DNA of 64,000 nucleotides, taken from positions 4,216,001 through 4,280,000 of the forward strand of contig CP099650.1 of NCBI GenBank assembly GCA_024123915.1. Direction: 5' to 3'. The notes beneath the pieces are model-generated. The model was not told the DNA's origin. It saw only the letters and a list, made by a program, of their open reading frames with translations, and did not search any database. Shown one piece after another: positions 17,292 through 25,281 of this stretch. The translations under genes were made by a program, and so were the position numbers. The first letter of the stretch is position 1; every line of letters starts with the position of its first letter. Source of the DNA: Oxalobacteraceae bacterium OTU3CAMAD1 (GTDB lineage: Bacteria > Pseudomonadota > Gammaproteobacteria > Burkholderiales > Burkholderiaceae_D).

Positions 17292-18200
17292 ATGAAAAAA
17301 ACACTGATTACCCTGATCCTCGGCGTTAGCGCCAGCCTGGCCGGCGCCGCCCCCACCGTCATCCAGCTCTGGCCCGAGGGCGTGCCCGGAATTAAGGCCG
17401 ACATCGGCCCCGAAAAAATCGGCGGCGGCTACAACTCCAACGTCAGCGAGCCGACACTGACCATGGTCGGTCCCGCCGTCGACAGGCCAAACGGCACCGC
17501 CGTCATTATCTGCCCCGGCGGCGGCTATGTGCGCATGTCCACCGCGCGCGAAGGCGATCAATACGCCAACTGGCTCAGCACCCTGGGCGTGACCAGCTTT
17601 GTGCTCAAGTATCGCATGCAGGAGTACGGCCACCCCGCTCCGCTGCAGGACGTGCTGCGCGCGGTTCGCATGCTGCGCTCGCGCGCCGCGGAGTTCAACA
17701 TCAATCCGGCGCGCATAGGCGTCATGGGCAGTTCCGCCGGCGGCCACCTGGCGGCAAGCGCCGGCACGCTGTTCGACAATCCCGCCGGCCGCACCGGCGC
17801 CGCCATGGACACCGTCAGCGCCCGTCCGGACTTCCTGATGCTGATGTATCCCGTCATTACGATGCAGGAGCCGGCCGTCCATGCGGGCTCGCGCAAAGCG
17901 CTGCTGGGCGCCGCGCCGTCGCCAGAAACGCTTCAGTTGATGTCGCTGGAAAAGCAGGTCACGGCCGCCACGCCGCCGACGCTGTTGATCCACACGCAGG
18001 AAGATCAAGCCGTCCCGGTCGAGAACAGCATCCTGTTCTACCAGGCGCTGACCAAGGCCAAGGTGCCGGCCGAAATGTACCTGTTCGAGCACGGCGGGCA
18101 CGGCATGGGCATGCGCGACGGCCTGGGCACCTCGTCGCTGTGGCCGCGCCGCGCGGAGGAATGGCTGCGCGATCGCGGCCTGCTCACTCAGGCGAAATAG
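17292..18200 (+). CDS. Secreted alpha/beta hydrolase, acetylesterase type
   Basis: The protein has 302 residues from the ATG at 17292, beginning with a signal peptide (1-20). The alpha/beta-hydrolase triad is visible: the oxyanion segment ICPGGGYVRM, nucleophile in GSSAGG, Asp in HTQEDQAVPVE and His in EHGGHGMG. Relatives deacetylate xylan, pectin or feruloylated oligosaccharides. No ribosome binding site precedes the ATG, and the 5' region overlaps the divergent DUF1080 gene. Its 3' end overlaps the end of rhaM by 13 bp, tail to tail. Confidence 0.82.
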   Translation: MKKTLITLILGVSASLAGAAPTVIQLWPEGVPGIKADIGPEKIGGGYNSNVSEPTLTMVGPAVDRPNGTAVIICPGGGYVRMSTAREGDQYANWLSTLGVTSFVLKYRMQEYGHPAPLQDVLRAVRMLRSRAAEFNINPARIGVMGSSAGGHLAASAGTLFDNPAGRTGAAMDTVSARPDFLMLMYPVITMQEPAVHAGSRKALLGAAPSPETLQLMSLEKQVTAATPPTLLIHTQEDQAVPVENSILFYQALTKAKVPAEMYLFEHGGHGMGMRDGLGTSSLWPRRAEEWLRDRGLLTQAK

Positions 18201-18502
18201 AACATCGGCTGCAGCGGCCATTCGCGGGGCCGGTTGCCCGGCTCCACCTCCATCAGGTCCGCCATGTAGTCCCACCAGCGCTTCATCACAGGCTGGCCCG
18301 GCAAGGCCTCGATCTTGTTGTCCGTCGCAAGCTTGAGGACCGCAAACAGGTGCAGCGTTTCCTCGTCGAGGAAAATCGAATAGTCGTAGATGCCGGCTTC
18401 CTTCAGCGCCGCCGCCAGGTCGGGCCACAGCACATCGTGGCGGCGCTTGTATTCATCCACCGTGCCGGGTTTAAGCTTCATGCGGAACGCGCGCGTGATC
18501 AT
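18188..18502 (-). CDS. rhaM: L-rhamnose mutarotase
   Basis: This 104-residue cytoplasmic enzyme interconverts alpha and beta L-rhamnose to supply the isomerase. It is full length for the family and shows RMKLKPGTVDEYKRRHD with the catalytic His, the YSIFLDEET strand and the C-terminal WWDYMADLM and MFYF segments. The ATG overlaps the stop of the GH105 lipoprotein gene (ATGA). In Rhizobium leguminosarum the homologue (rhaU) lies in the transporter operon; here it closes the catabolic/hydrolase operon. Confidence 0.95.
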   Translation of the reverse strand: MITRAFRMKLKPGTVDEYKRRHDVLWPDLAAALKEAGIYDYSIFLDEETLHLFAVLKLATDNKIEALPGQPVMKRWWDYMADLMEVEPGNRPREWPLQPMFYFA

Positions 18503-19695
18503 GGTTTGCCTCCGTTAGCCATTTTTCTCAGTTCGGCGGCAGCCAGCAGGTAGCCGCCGACGCCGTAATTGTAGCTGGAAGCGGGCCGGTAATACGCCGG
18601 CTCCGCGCCGGTCTGCTGGATGCCGCCAAGACGGCCGTCCGCATAGACGTGTTTGAGGATGCCGGCCCACGCCCGTTCAATCACGGGGCGGTAGACTTTG
18701 GCGTCCAGATAACCCTTGTTGACGCCATAAGCCATGCCGTATACGAACAGCGCGGAACCGGAGATCTCCGGCAGCGGGTAGTTGCGCGGATCGAGCAGCC
18801 CCGCGTGCCACAGACCGTCCTTGCCCTGCAAGCCGGCGATGCGAGCCGACATCTCGCGTAACTGCTGCACGTAGAACTGCTTTTGCTGGTCGTTCTCGGG
18901 GATGTAATCCAGCGTGCGCGCCAGACCGCCGAGCACCCAGCCCTCGCCACGCGACCAGAATATCTTCTTGCCATTCGGCTCGCGCTTGCTGATGTAGCTG
19001 GCGTCGCGCGCGTATAGATGCTCTTCCTTGTCGTACAGCAGATCGTAGGTCTTGCGCCACTGCTCGTGTACGTAATCGAGGTATTTGCGTTCGCCGGTGG
19101 CCTTGTACATCTTCACCCACACCGGTGGCGCCATGAACAGCGCATCGCACCACCACCAGGGCAGCCGATCGTCCCCTGGTTTGAGCGTTTTCAGGTTGAT
19201 CAGGATATCGAGCTCGGTTTTGGTAGGACCGAGGCGCGCCGACGATGGATCGCGCTCATGCAGTTCCAGGTAGGTTTGCGCGACGCTGATATCGTCGGCG
19301 TTGGGATACGGCGTTCGCAGCTTCCATTCAAACTGATTGGCCATGGCCAGCATGGCATCGCGATATTTCGGGTCGCCAGTCGCTTCCGAGGCGGCCATGA
19401 AACCGCTGAACAACACACTGGAGGTCCAGATCCGGTCCAGATGCGGCATGGTACGCGCCAGCTGCCAGTCGGCCACCTTGCGCAGCGCCTTGTCGATGGC
19501 GGCCGCCCGTAATGCCGGCGACAGGTCGGTGGCTATCGGCCCACCATCCGCCGGCGCGTCGCCGAAATGACGGCCGGTGTCCTTGTCGATGATGGCCTGC
19601 ATGGCGGGCGTCGGCAGCGGATACTGCTGCGTATTCGTGCCGGCGCAGCCGCCGACCAGGCCGAGCGCCACTAGAAGCAAATACGAGGTCTTCAT
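18499..19695 (-). CDS. GH105/GH88 unsaturated rhamnogalacturonyl hydrolase, lipoprotein
   Basis: The protein has 398 residues and begins with a lipoprotein signal (lipobox LVGGC at about 13-17), so it is membrane anchored. The GH105 barrel is shown by PHLDRIWTSSVLFSGFM, WWWCDALFMAPPVWVKMYK with the catalytic Asp, IFWSRGEGWVLGGLARTLD and DGLWHAGLLD. It removes the unsaturated uronic acid from lyase products and releases a rhamnose end. The ATG at 19695 shares one base with the GH28 stop (TGATG) and is preceded by AGGA; a TTG one codon earlier is less likely. It is translationally coupled on both sides. Confidence 0.92.
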   Translation of the reverse strand: MKTSYLLLVALGLVGGCAGTNTQQYPLPTPAMQAIIDKDTGRHFGDAPADGGPIATDLSPALRAAAIDKALRKVADWQLARTMPHLDRIWTSSVLFSGFMAASEATGDPKYRDAMLAMANQFEWKLRTPYPNADDISVAQTYLELHERDPSSARLGPTKTELDILINLKTLKPGDDRLPWWWCDALFMAPPVWVKMYKATGERKYLDYVHEQWRKTYDLLYDKEEHLYARDASYISKREPNGKKIFWSRGEGWVLGGLARTLDYIPENDQQKQFYVQQLREMSARIAGLQGKDGLWHAGLLDPRNYPLPEISGSALFVYGMAYGVNKGYLDAKVYRPVIERAWAGILKHVYADGRLGGIQQTGAEPAYYRPASSYNYGVGGYLLAAAELRKMANGGKP

Positions 19696-21146
19696 CAAGT
19701 CTTGTCCTGTTCTTCAAAACTCTTCTTGGAAGGATCTTCCTTGGGCGGCGCCGGCTTGACAACTACGCTGCCGGCCGGCAGGCCACGCACCGCAGCCGCG
19801 TCCTCGATGGCGACCGGCTGCTTCAGGCGCAGTTTCGTATCCGTGAATTGCCAGCCTTTGGCGTCGTAGATATGGCCGCCCTTCTCCGCTTCGATGTCCA
19901 GATTGGCAAGGCTGAAGCGGTCCAGCGGCACCTCCTTGTAGCCGTCGACCTCGAAAGCCGTGGTGGCGCCGGTCGCCTTGATATTCCAGATACGGACATC
20001 GTGGAAGTGCGCGATGCCCTTCTCCCTCGGCACCGGCGTGGCCAGCACCTTCCAGTACGCCGGATAGTCCTTGATCTCTTTCGGGATCTCGGCGTAGCTG
20101 TAGCTTGGATTCCAGTTCATCGTGATGCGGATGACGACGGGCGTGCCCTTCATCGTGAAATCGTGCAGGCGCAGATTTTCGCCGAAACCGCCCCGCGTGT
20201 GCGCCGATTTGAACAGGATGCCGACGGGGACTTTGTCCAGCACCGTGATGTTGTAGGCCTCGATGTTACGGAAACCGCCAGCCGTCTCGCTGCCGAATGT
20301 CACCCCGGCGGCGCCGTCGCGCACAATGGAGTCGCGGATGATGACGTCCTCGGTCGGCCGGGCGACGCGCTGGCCGTCCGAATCGCGCCCGGCCTTCAGG
20401 CACAAGGCGTCGTCGTTGACGGCGATGTCGGCGTTCTGCACCAGGATCTTCTTCGAGGAGTCGATATCGATACCGTCGGTCGACGGGCCGCGTCCACCCT
20501 CGTTGTTGCGGATGACGACCCCATCGACGGTGATATCGGTCGAGTAGCAGATGTGCAGCGTCCAGAAACCAGAACGGCGCAACAGCAGGCCGCCACCGAC
20601 CGTCACCTGCGACGAATTGAATACCTGGATCAGGCGCGGACGGCGGGCATCGTAGTCGGACGCCCAACGCAAGCCGCGTGGTTCGTAGGTCTTACGCAGC
20701 GTCCAGTAGCTGTCCCAAAAGATCTTGCCGTCGCCGTCGATGGTTCCCTGACCGGTGATCGCGGCGTTCTTTTGCTCGTAGACGTTGACCAGCGCGGCCG
20801 GCCAACTCATTTCGATACCGGCGATCCGGGTCGGCATGATGGGATAGTCCTCGATCCGCTGCGAGCCAAGGATGGTCACGCCCTTGTCGACTTGCAGCGT
20901 GACGCCGGTTTTAACGAAGATCGATCCGCTCAGGTAGGTGCCGGGACTGAGCACCACTGTCCCGCCATCCTTGGCGGCGGCGTCGATGGCCGCCTGAATC
21001 GCCTTGGTGTTGAGGGTCACGCCGTCGCCCTTGGCGCCGTAGCTGGCGGCGTTGTAGGTTTTGGCGCCGGCCGTGGCCATGCCCAGGGCAAGCATCGCCG
21101 TTGCGGCGAGGCGTATCCACTTCGTTATCTTCATGTTGGTTCTCAT
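19695..21146 (-). CDS. Secreted GH28 polygalacturonase/rhamnogalacturonan hydrolase
   Basis: This 483-residue exported protein (signal peptide about 1-28) has a right-handed beta-helix. GH28 blocks are visible: STDGIDIDSS, NDDALCLKAGRDSDGQ with the catalytic Asp pair, and RITMNWNPSY. Where classic polygalacturonases have a Gly-His-Gly block this protein reads VTFGSETAGG, as in exo-acting or rhamnogalacturonan-directed members. The C-terminus has an unusual charged tail (about 30 residues, KEDPSKKSFEEQDKT). Start and GH106 stop overlap as ATGA. Confidence 0.9.
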   Translation of the reverse strand: MRTNMKITKWIRLAATAMLALGMATAGAKTYNAASYGAKGDGVTLNTKAIQAAIDAAAKDGGTVVLSPGTYLSGSIFVKTGVTLQVDKGVTILGSQRIEDYPIMPTRIAGIEMSWPAALVNVYEQKNAAITGQGTIDGDGKIFWDSYWTLRKTYEPRGLRWASDYDARRPRLIQVFNSSQVTVGGGLLLRRSGFWTLHICYSTDITVDGVVIRNNEGGRGPSTDGIDIDSSKKILVQNADIAVNDDALCLKAGRDSDGQRVARPTEDVIIRDSIVRDGAAGVTFGSETAGGFRNIEAYNITVLDKVPVGILFKSAHTRGGFGENLRLHDFTMKGTPVVIRITMNWNPSYSYAEIPKEIKDYPAYWKVLATPVPREKGIAHFHDVRIWNIKATGATTAFEVDGYKEVPLDRFSLANLDIEAEKGGHIYDAKGWQFTDTKLRLKQPVAIEDAAAVRGLPAGSVVVKPAPPKEDPSKKSFEEQDKT

Positions 21147-23932
21147 TCCTTAGGTTGCGTCAGCAGTCGCACGGGGCCGAGCATGCCGGACGGTGTCGGG
21201 ACGATAAGATCCGTATCCTGCGGCACGAAGCGCTGGCCATAGCGCGCCGACAGCAGCCGGTAATCCGGACGTTCCTGGCCCGCCAGCGCGTTGATCGACA
21301 AATTGGCGACCTTGACTTCGATCTTGTTGACGCCCGCGCGCAGTTGGCTGGTGACGTCCAGCTCATAGGGTGGATGCCACACCGAGCCGGCACGCCGGCC
21401 GTTTACGAAGACCTCTGCCGCCTCACGGATCGGACTCTCCATCATTGCGCGCATGCCGGCTGGGACCTTGGGCGTGCTGTCCAACGGCGTACCTTTGCCG
21501 AAATCCAGACGGATGGCGGCGCCGTTCAGTTGCGACGCGGTGAGTTCCACGTCCTTGCTGTAGACGGCGATGCCGGAGAAGAAGCGCCTGGATGGATCGT
21601 CGGTCCACGAGCGGAGTTGCGGCATCGATTGCGGTTTCTCTCCGGGGAATCGTACTTGCCACTCGCGGCCAAGTTCCGCAAGAACAGTCAATGGCTTGTC
21701 GATGGCGACCAATCCAGCGGCATCACCATCGCTCAACACCAGAATCCGTGATTCGTATGGCGCCAGAACCAGCTCCAGCGTCGGCGTCACTTTGGCCGGG
21801 CTGGCCGTGCCGTCATGCGGATTCCACCACGATGCGGATTTGCGCGTTGCGCGCAGCTTTGCCGTCGTCCGAACTTCCCGGTTGCCGGTATTTGCGATGA
21901 AGTAGATATCGCCGTCCGCCAGCTTGCGGCGGATGAAACCGACATCGGCAGACTGCGACGCCAGCTTCAGGTCCGGCGTCAGCGCCTTGGCGAGTGCGGC
22001 GCCAACCGCCGCGTCGTCGGCCACCAGCGTCAGGCCAGCCTTGCCTTGCAGGGCTTTGGAAGCCGCGACCACCTGCGACGTGATCCGCCGAGCATCGGCG
22101 AAGCCGGGCGCCATTGACGGCAACGCGCCGACGGCGATGATCTTGCCGCCGCCACGCACATAGTCCGCCAGCTTGGCCATCACTTCCGGCGACAGGCGCG
22201 TCACATGCGGCATCACCAGCACCGGATGGTTGACGCCCAGCGCCAGTATCGATTCCGCATCCACGTAGTCCAGATTATGGCCTGCATCGAGTATCTGTTC
22301 GGTTAATTCCGGCGTGACGTGTTTGTGCATTTCCGCGGACAGCGACACTTTACCCGGTGTCATCGCCGCGTAGACGTCGTCGTTCGGCAGGAGCACGGCG
22401 ACGTCGTTGGCGGGCCGTCCCTGGCGCAGCAGATAGCTGGCGCGGCTCAAATACGCCGTCACATCGGGCATGACGTTCCACCAGGGCTGGTGATCGTTGA
22501 AGACGGCGGCCGCATAAAAGGCGTAGCCAGGTTCCGGCGAACCTGGCGGTGTGTAGGGCCAGCCATGACCGACGAACAGGTTCACGCCCTGCAGCAGCAT
22601 GCGGTCGGCTTCCGCTTTCATATCCAGCGGCGTGGCGCTGAAGGCCGGCGAGTGCAGCCAGGTCCACGTCTCGGCCGAGATCACCGGTTTGTCGTACAAG
22701 TGCCCGGCCGATGTTGCCAGGCGTGTGAACGAGAAGGTGCGGAATTGCGGCCCTTCGCCCTCCGGCAGCGCGACCAGGCGGTTGCTCGACATGGACACCG
22801 CCGGCTCGCCATAAGTCTGTGAGCGGAACTGCGTCTTGTGCTTCTTCGCCCAATCGTTGACCGGTGTCAGATAGCGTTCATTGACCAATTCCGTTTGCGT
22901 TTGTACCCAGTCGTGGCGCAGCGCGCCCGCATCCGGCCCGACGCCACTGTAGATCGCCGGCAGATGTGGCTTGAGGTCATAGCTGCGCCGGCGCTTAAAC
23001 TCTTCGAGGAAGTCGTCGGTCCAGTCGGTGCCGTAGACTTCCAGACTGTCCGAGAACACCGCGTACGGCGGCTGGTCGCCAAATGCCTTGAGCAGCGGTT
23101 CGGCGACGGTATTCAGATGATGATCGATGGCCTTGCGGCTCAGATGGTCCAGCACAAAGCCTTCCGCGCCCAGTGCCGCGCGCTTGACCTGCTGGCCGGT
23201 GCGGCTGGCGATGTAGAACACCATCACGCGCGCGTCGGTCGCAGGCGCGACAACCGCGCGGCCGGGACCTGCAGTCCCCGGCAGTTCAATCAGCTTCAGC
23301 GTGGCGGCATCGTACTGTTTGGGGCTACCGGCACCAACGAAGGCGGCCAGCAGTTTCTCGCCGCTCATGATGGCCGGCAGGGTGACGCTGGCCGCGCCGG
23401 GCGCCACTTCCGCGACGGCGACACGCAAGCGTCCCGCCGATTCCGTGACCGGCACATTGGGGCCGCCATACGGCCAGCCGCTGGCCAACGTCATATCGAC
23501 GCGCATGCCTTCGGCCCGCGCCTTGCGGTTGACGAAGCTGACCGAATCGAGGAATTCGGCCGACAAATAAGGGACGTTGCGAATGCCGCGCGCCGGGTCG
23601 TCCAGCTCCATCGGGTACACCGGCTGAATCTCGACGCCGCCGAAGCCGCCGGCCTTCATCGCCTGCAGTTCGCGCTCAAGCTCCGACTGGACCACGGCCG
23701 GCCCGAACCACCACCACCGCACCATGGGACGTGCGTCCGCCGGTGGATTGGCCAGGTGGGCGGCGACGTCCGCGAGGCGGTCCGACAGCACCGGCCCGGG
23801 CGCGCTGCCCTGCGCCGCAGCGACCCCGGCGCACAGCAAGGCCAGCGCCGATGCCAACGAACGACAGGCCACCTTTGCGGCGGGCGTCACCGGGCGGCGC
23901 TGATCGCGCGGCCCCTTTATTGTCGGGGCCAC
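21143..23932 (-). CDS. Secreted GH106 alpha-L-rhamnosidase
   Basis: This 929-residue enzyme removes terminal alpha-L-rhamnose. The GH106 signature is clear: VRWWWFGPAVVQSELERELQ, GGFGGVEIQPVYP, and the catalytic barrel segments DSLEVYGTDWTDDFLEEF and ISAETWTWLHSP. A C-terminal beta-sandwich (about 790-910) includes IREAAEVFVNGRRAGSVWHP. The start is a GTG only 3 bp after the rhaI stop; an in-frame GTG 20 codons later would give a tighter signal peptide (SLASALALLCAGVAAA). It ties secreted rhamnose release directly to cytoplasmic rhamnose breakdown in one operon. Confidence 0.92.
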   Translation of the reverse strand: MAPTIKGPRDQRRPVTPAAKVACRSLASALALLCAGVAAAQGSAPGPVLSDRLADVAAHLANPPADARPMVRWWWFGPAVVQSELERELQAMKAGGFGGVEIQPVYPMELDDPARGIRNVPYLSAEFLDSVSFVNRKARAEGMRVDMTLASGWPYGGPNVPVTESAGRLRVAVAEVAPGAASVTLPAIMSGEKLLAAFVGAGSPKQYDAATLKLIELPGTAGPGRAVVAPATDARVMVFYIASRTGQQVKRAALGAEGFVLDHLSRKAIDHHLNTVAEPLLKAFGDQPPYAVFSDSLEVYGTDWTDDFLEEFKRRRSYDLKPHLPAIYSGVGPDAGALRHDWVQTQTELVNERYLTPVNDWAKKHKTQFRSQTYGEPAVSMSSNRLVALPEGEGPQFRTFSFTRLATSAGHLYDKPVISAETWTWLHSPAFSATPLDMKAEADRMLLQGVNLFVGHGWPYTPPGSPEPGYAFYAAAVFNDHQPWWNVMPDVTAYLSRASYLLRQGRPANDVAVLLPNDDVYAAMTPGKVSLSAEMHKHVTPELTEQILDAGHNLDYVDAESILALGVNHPVLVMPHVTRLSPEVMAKLADYVRGGGKIIAVGALPSMAPGFADARRITSQVVAASKALQGKAGLTLVADDAAVGAALAKALTPDLKLASQSADVGFIRRKLADGDIYFIANTGNREVRTTAKLRATRKSASWWNPHDGTASPAKVTPTLELVLAPYESRILVLSDGDAAGLVAIDKPLTVLAELGREWQVRFPGEKPQSMPQLRSWTDDPSRRFFSGIAVYSKDVELTASQLNGAAIRLDFGKGTPLDSTPKVPAGMRAMMESPIREAAEVFVNGRRAGSVWHPPYELDVTSQLRAGVNKIEVKVANLSINALAGQERPDYRLLSARYGQRFVPQDTDLIVPTPSGMLGPVRLLTQPKE

Positions 23933-23935
23933 CGC

Positions 23936-25243
23936 TTAGACTATACCGCTGCTGCTGGCACCCGCCTTGGCAGGCCGGCGTTCGGCGGCCTGTCCACGAT
24001 AACCGCTGGACCGATAGAACGCCACCGGATCGATCGCGCCGCCGGACCGCAGACGCGCCATCGCCAGAATCGCGCTGACGTCGGTGCGGTATGCGTGCTT
24101 GAGCGTTTGCGCCGACTGCAGCGCGTCATTGGCTTCCTGGTACTGGCGCAAGGCCACGCGGTCCACCAGGTTAGCCTGGACGAAGGCGCGCTGCACTTCG
24201 ACCGCGCTGTTCATCAGGCTTTCGATCGGATCGGTCACGTTGTGCGACTGGTCCAGCATGTAGGCCGGTGCGAACGAAGCGCCCTCGCGTTCGGCGGCAT
24301 CGGCCAGCTCATTGAAGACGAGGAACAGCTGGAATGGATTGATGCTGCCCGAATCCAGATCGTCGTCGCCGTATTTGCTGTCGTTGAAGTGGAAGCCACC
24401 CAGCTTGCCGAATTGCGCCAGCCGCGCGACGATCATCTCGATGTTGGTGTTCGGCGCGTGGTGTCCCAGGTCGACCAGGCATTTCGCCTTCTCGCCCAGG
24501 GTCTGCGCGCAGGCGAAGCTGGTGCCCCAGTCGGCGATGGTGGTGGCGTAGAAAGCCGGCTCGAACAGCTTATGTTCGATGAACATGTTCCAGTCGGCCG
24601 GCAACGCCGCGTAGATGCCGCGCGCGCTGTCCAGATACCGCTCCAGCGCACCGCGCAGATTGTGCTGGCCCGGGAAGTTGGCGCCGTCGCCCACCCACAC
24701 CGTCAGCGCCTTCGATCCCAGCGCCCGGCCCAACTCGATACATTCGATATTATGCTCGACCGCCTGGGCGCGGGTGGCGGCGCTGTGCGCCGTCATGCTG
24801 CCGTATTTGTAGGTGTGCTCCTGGCCCACCTGGTCCTGGAAGGTATTGGAGTTGACGGCGTCGAAGTACAGGCCATGGCTCTCGGCTTGCTGGCGCAGCG
24901 CCGACGGGTCCGAGGTTTTATCCCATGGGAAGTGCAGCGAGACGCCGGGCGTTGCGCAGGTTAATTGGTGGATGACAGCGCAGTCCTCCAGCTTTTCGAC
25001 CACGTTGCGCGGCTCGCCCTTGCCCGGAAAACGGGCGAAGCGCGTGCCGCCGGTGCCGGCGCCCCAACTTGGCAAGGCCACGGCGAACTTTTGCGCTTGC
25101 GCCGTCAGCTTCTCGATGTCCTGGCCTCGGCGGGCCAGCATGCCTCCCAGCGCCGCGTAGTCCTCGTCCAGATTGGCGCGCAGCTTGGCGTTGTGTTCGG
25201 CCACGCGGCCGCTGTCGATCATCGTGCTAGATAAGGTGCTCAT
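23936..25243 (-). CDS. rhaI: L-rhamnose isomerase (RhaI type)
   Basis: This 435-residue cytoplasmic enzyme converts L-rhamnose to L-rhamnulose. It is of the rhizobial/Pseudomonas RhaI type rather than E. coli RhaA. The metal and substrate segments are visible: FIEHKLFEPAFY, KCLVDLGHHAPNTNIEMIV and GGFHFNDSKYGDDDLDSG. The C-terminal 30 residues (RRPAKAGASSSGIV) look like a flexible tail. The ATG at 25243 lies 38 bp after rhaD in the same operon. Confidence 0.94.
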   Translation of the reverse strand: MSTLSSTMIDSGRVAEHNAKLRANLDEDYAALGGMLARRGQDIEKLTAQAQKFAVALPSWGAGTGGTRFARFPGKGEPRNVVEKLEDCAVIHQLTCATPGVSLHFPWDKTSDPSALRQQAESHGLYFDAVNSNTFQDQVGQEHTYKYGSMTAHSAATRAQAVEHNIECIELGRALGSKALTVWVGDGANFPGQHNLRGALERYLDSARGIYAALPADWNMFIEHKLFEPAFYATTIADWGTSFACAQTLGEKAKCLVDLGHHAPNTNIEMIVARLAQFGKLGGFHFNDSKYGDDDLDSGSINPFQLFLVFNELADAAEREGASFAPAYMLDQSHNVTDPIESLMNSAVEVQRAFVQANLVDRVALRQYQEANDALQSAQTLKHAYRTDVSAILAMARLRSGGAIDPVAFYRSSGYRGQAAERRPAKAGASSSGIV

Positions 25244-25281
25244 TAAAATAGGTCTCCTTCGTTATTTTTATAGTGTGTGGC

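Noticed and set aside
22838..24964. 708-codon plus-strand open frame over GH106 and rhaI
   Set aside because: Antisense to two clearly identified enzymes and no protein-like pattern.
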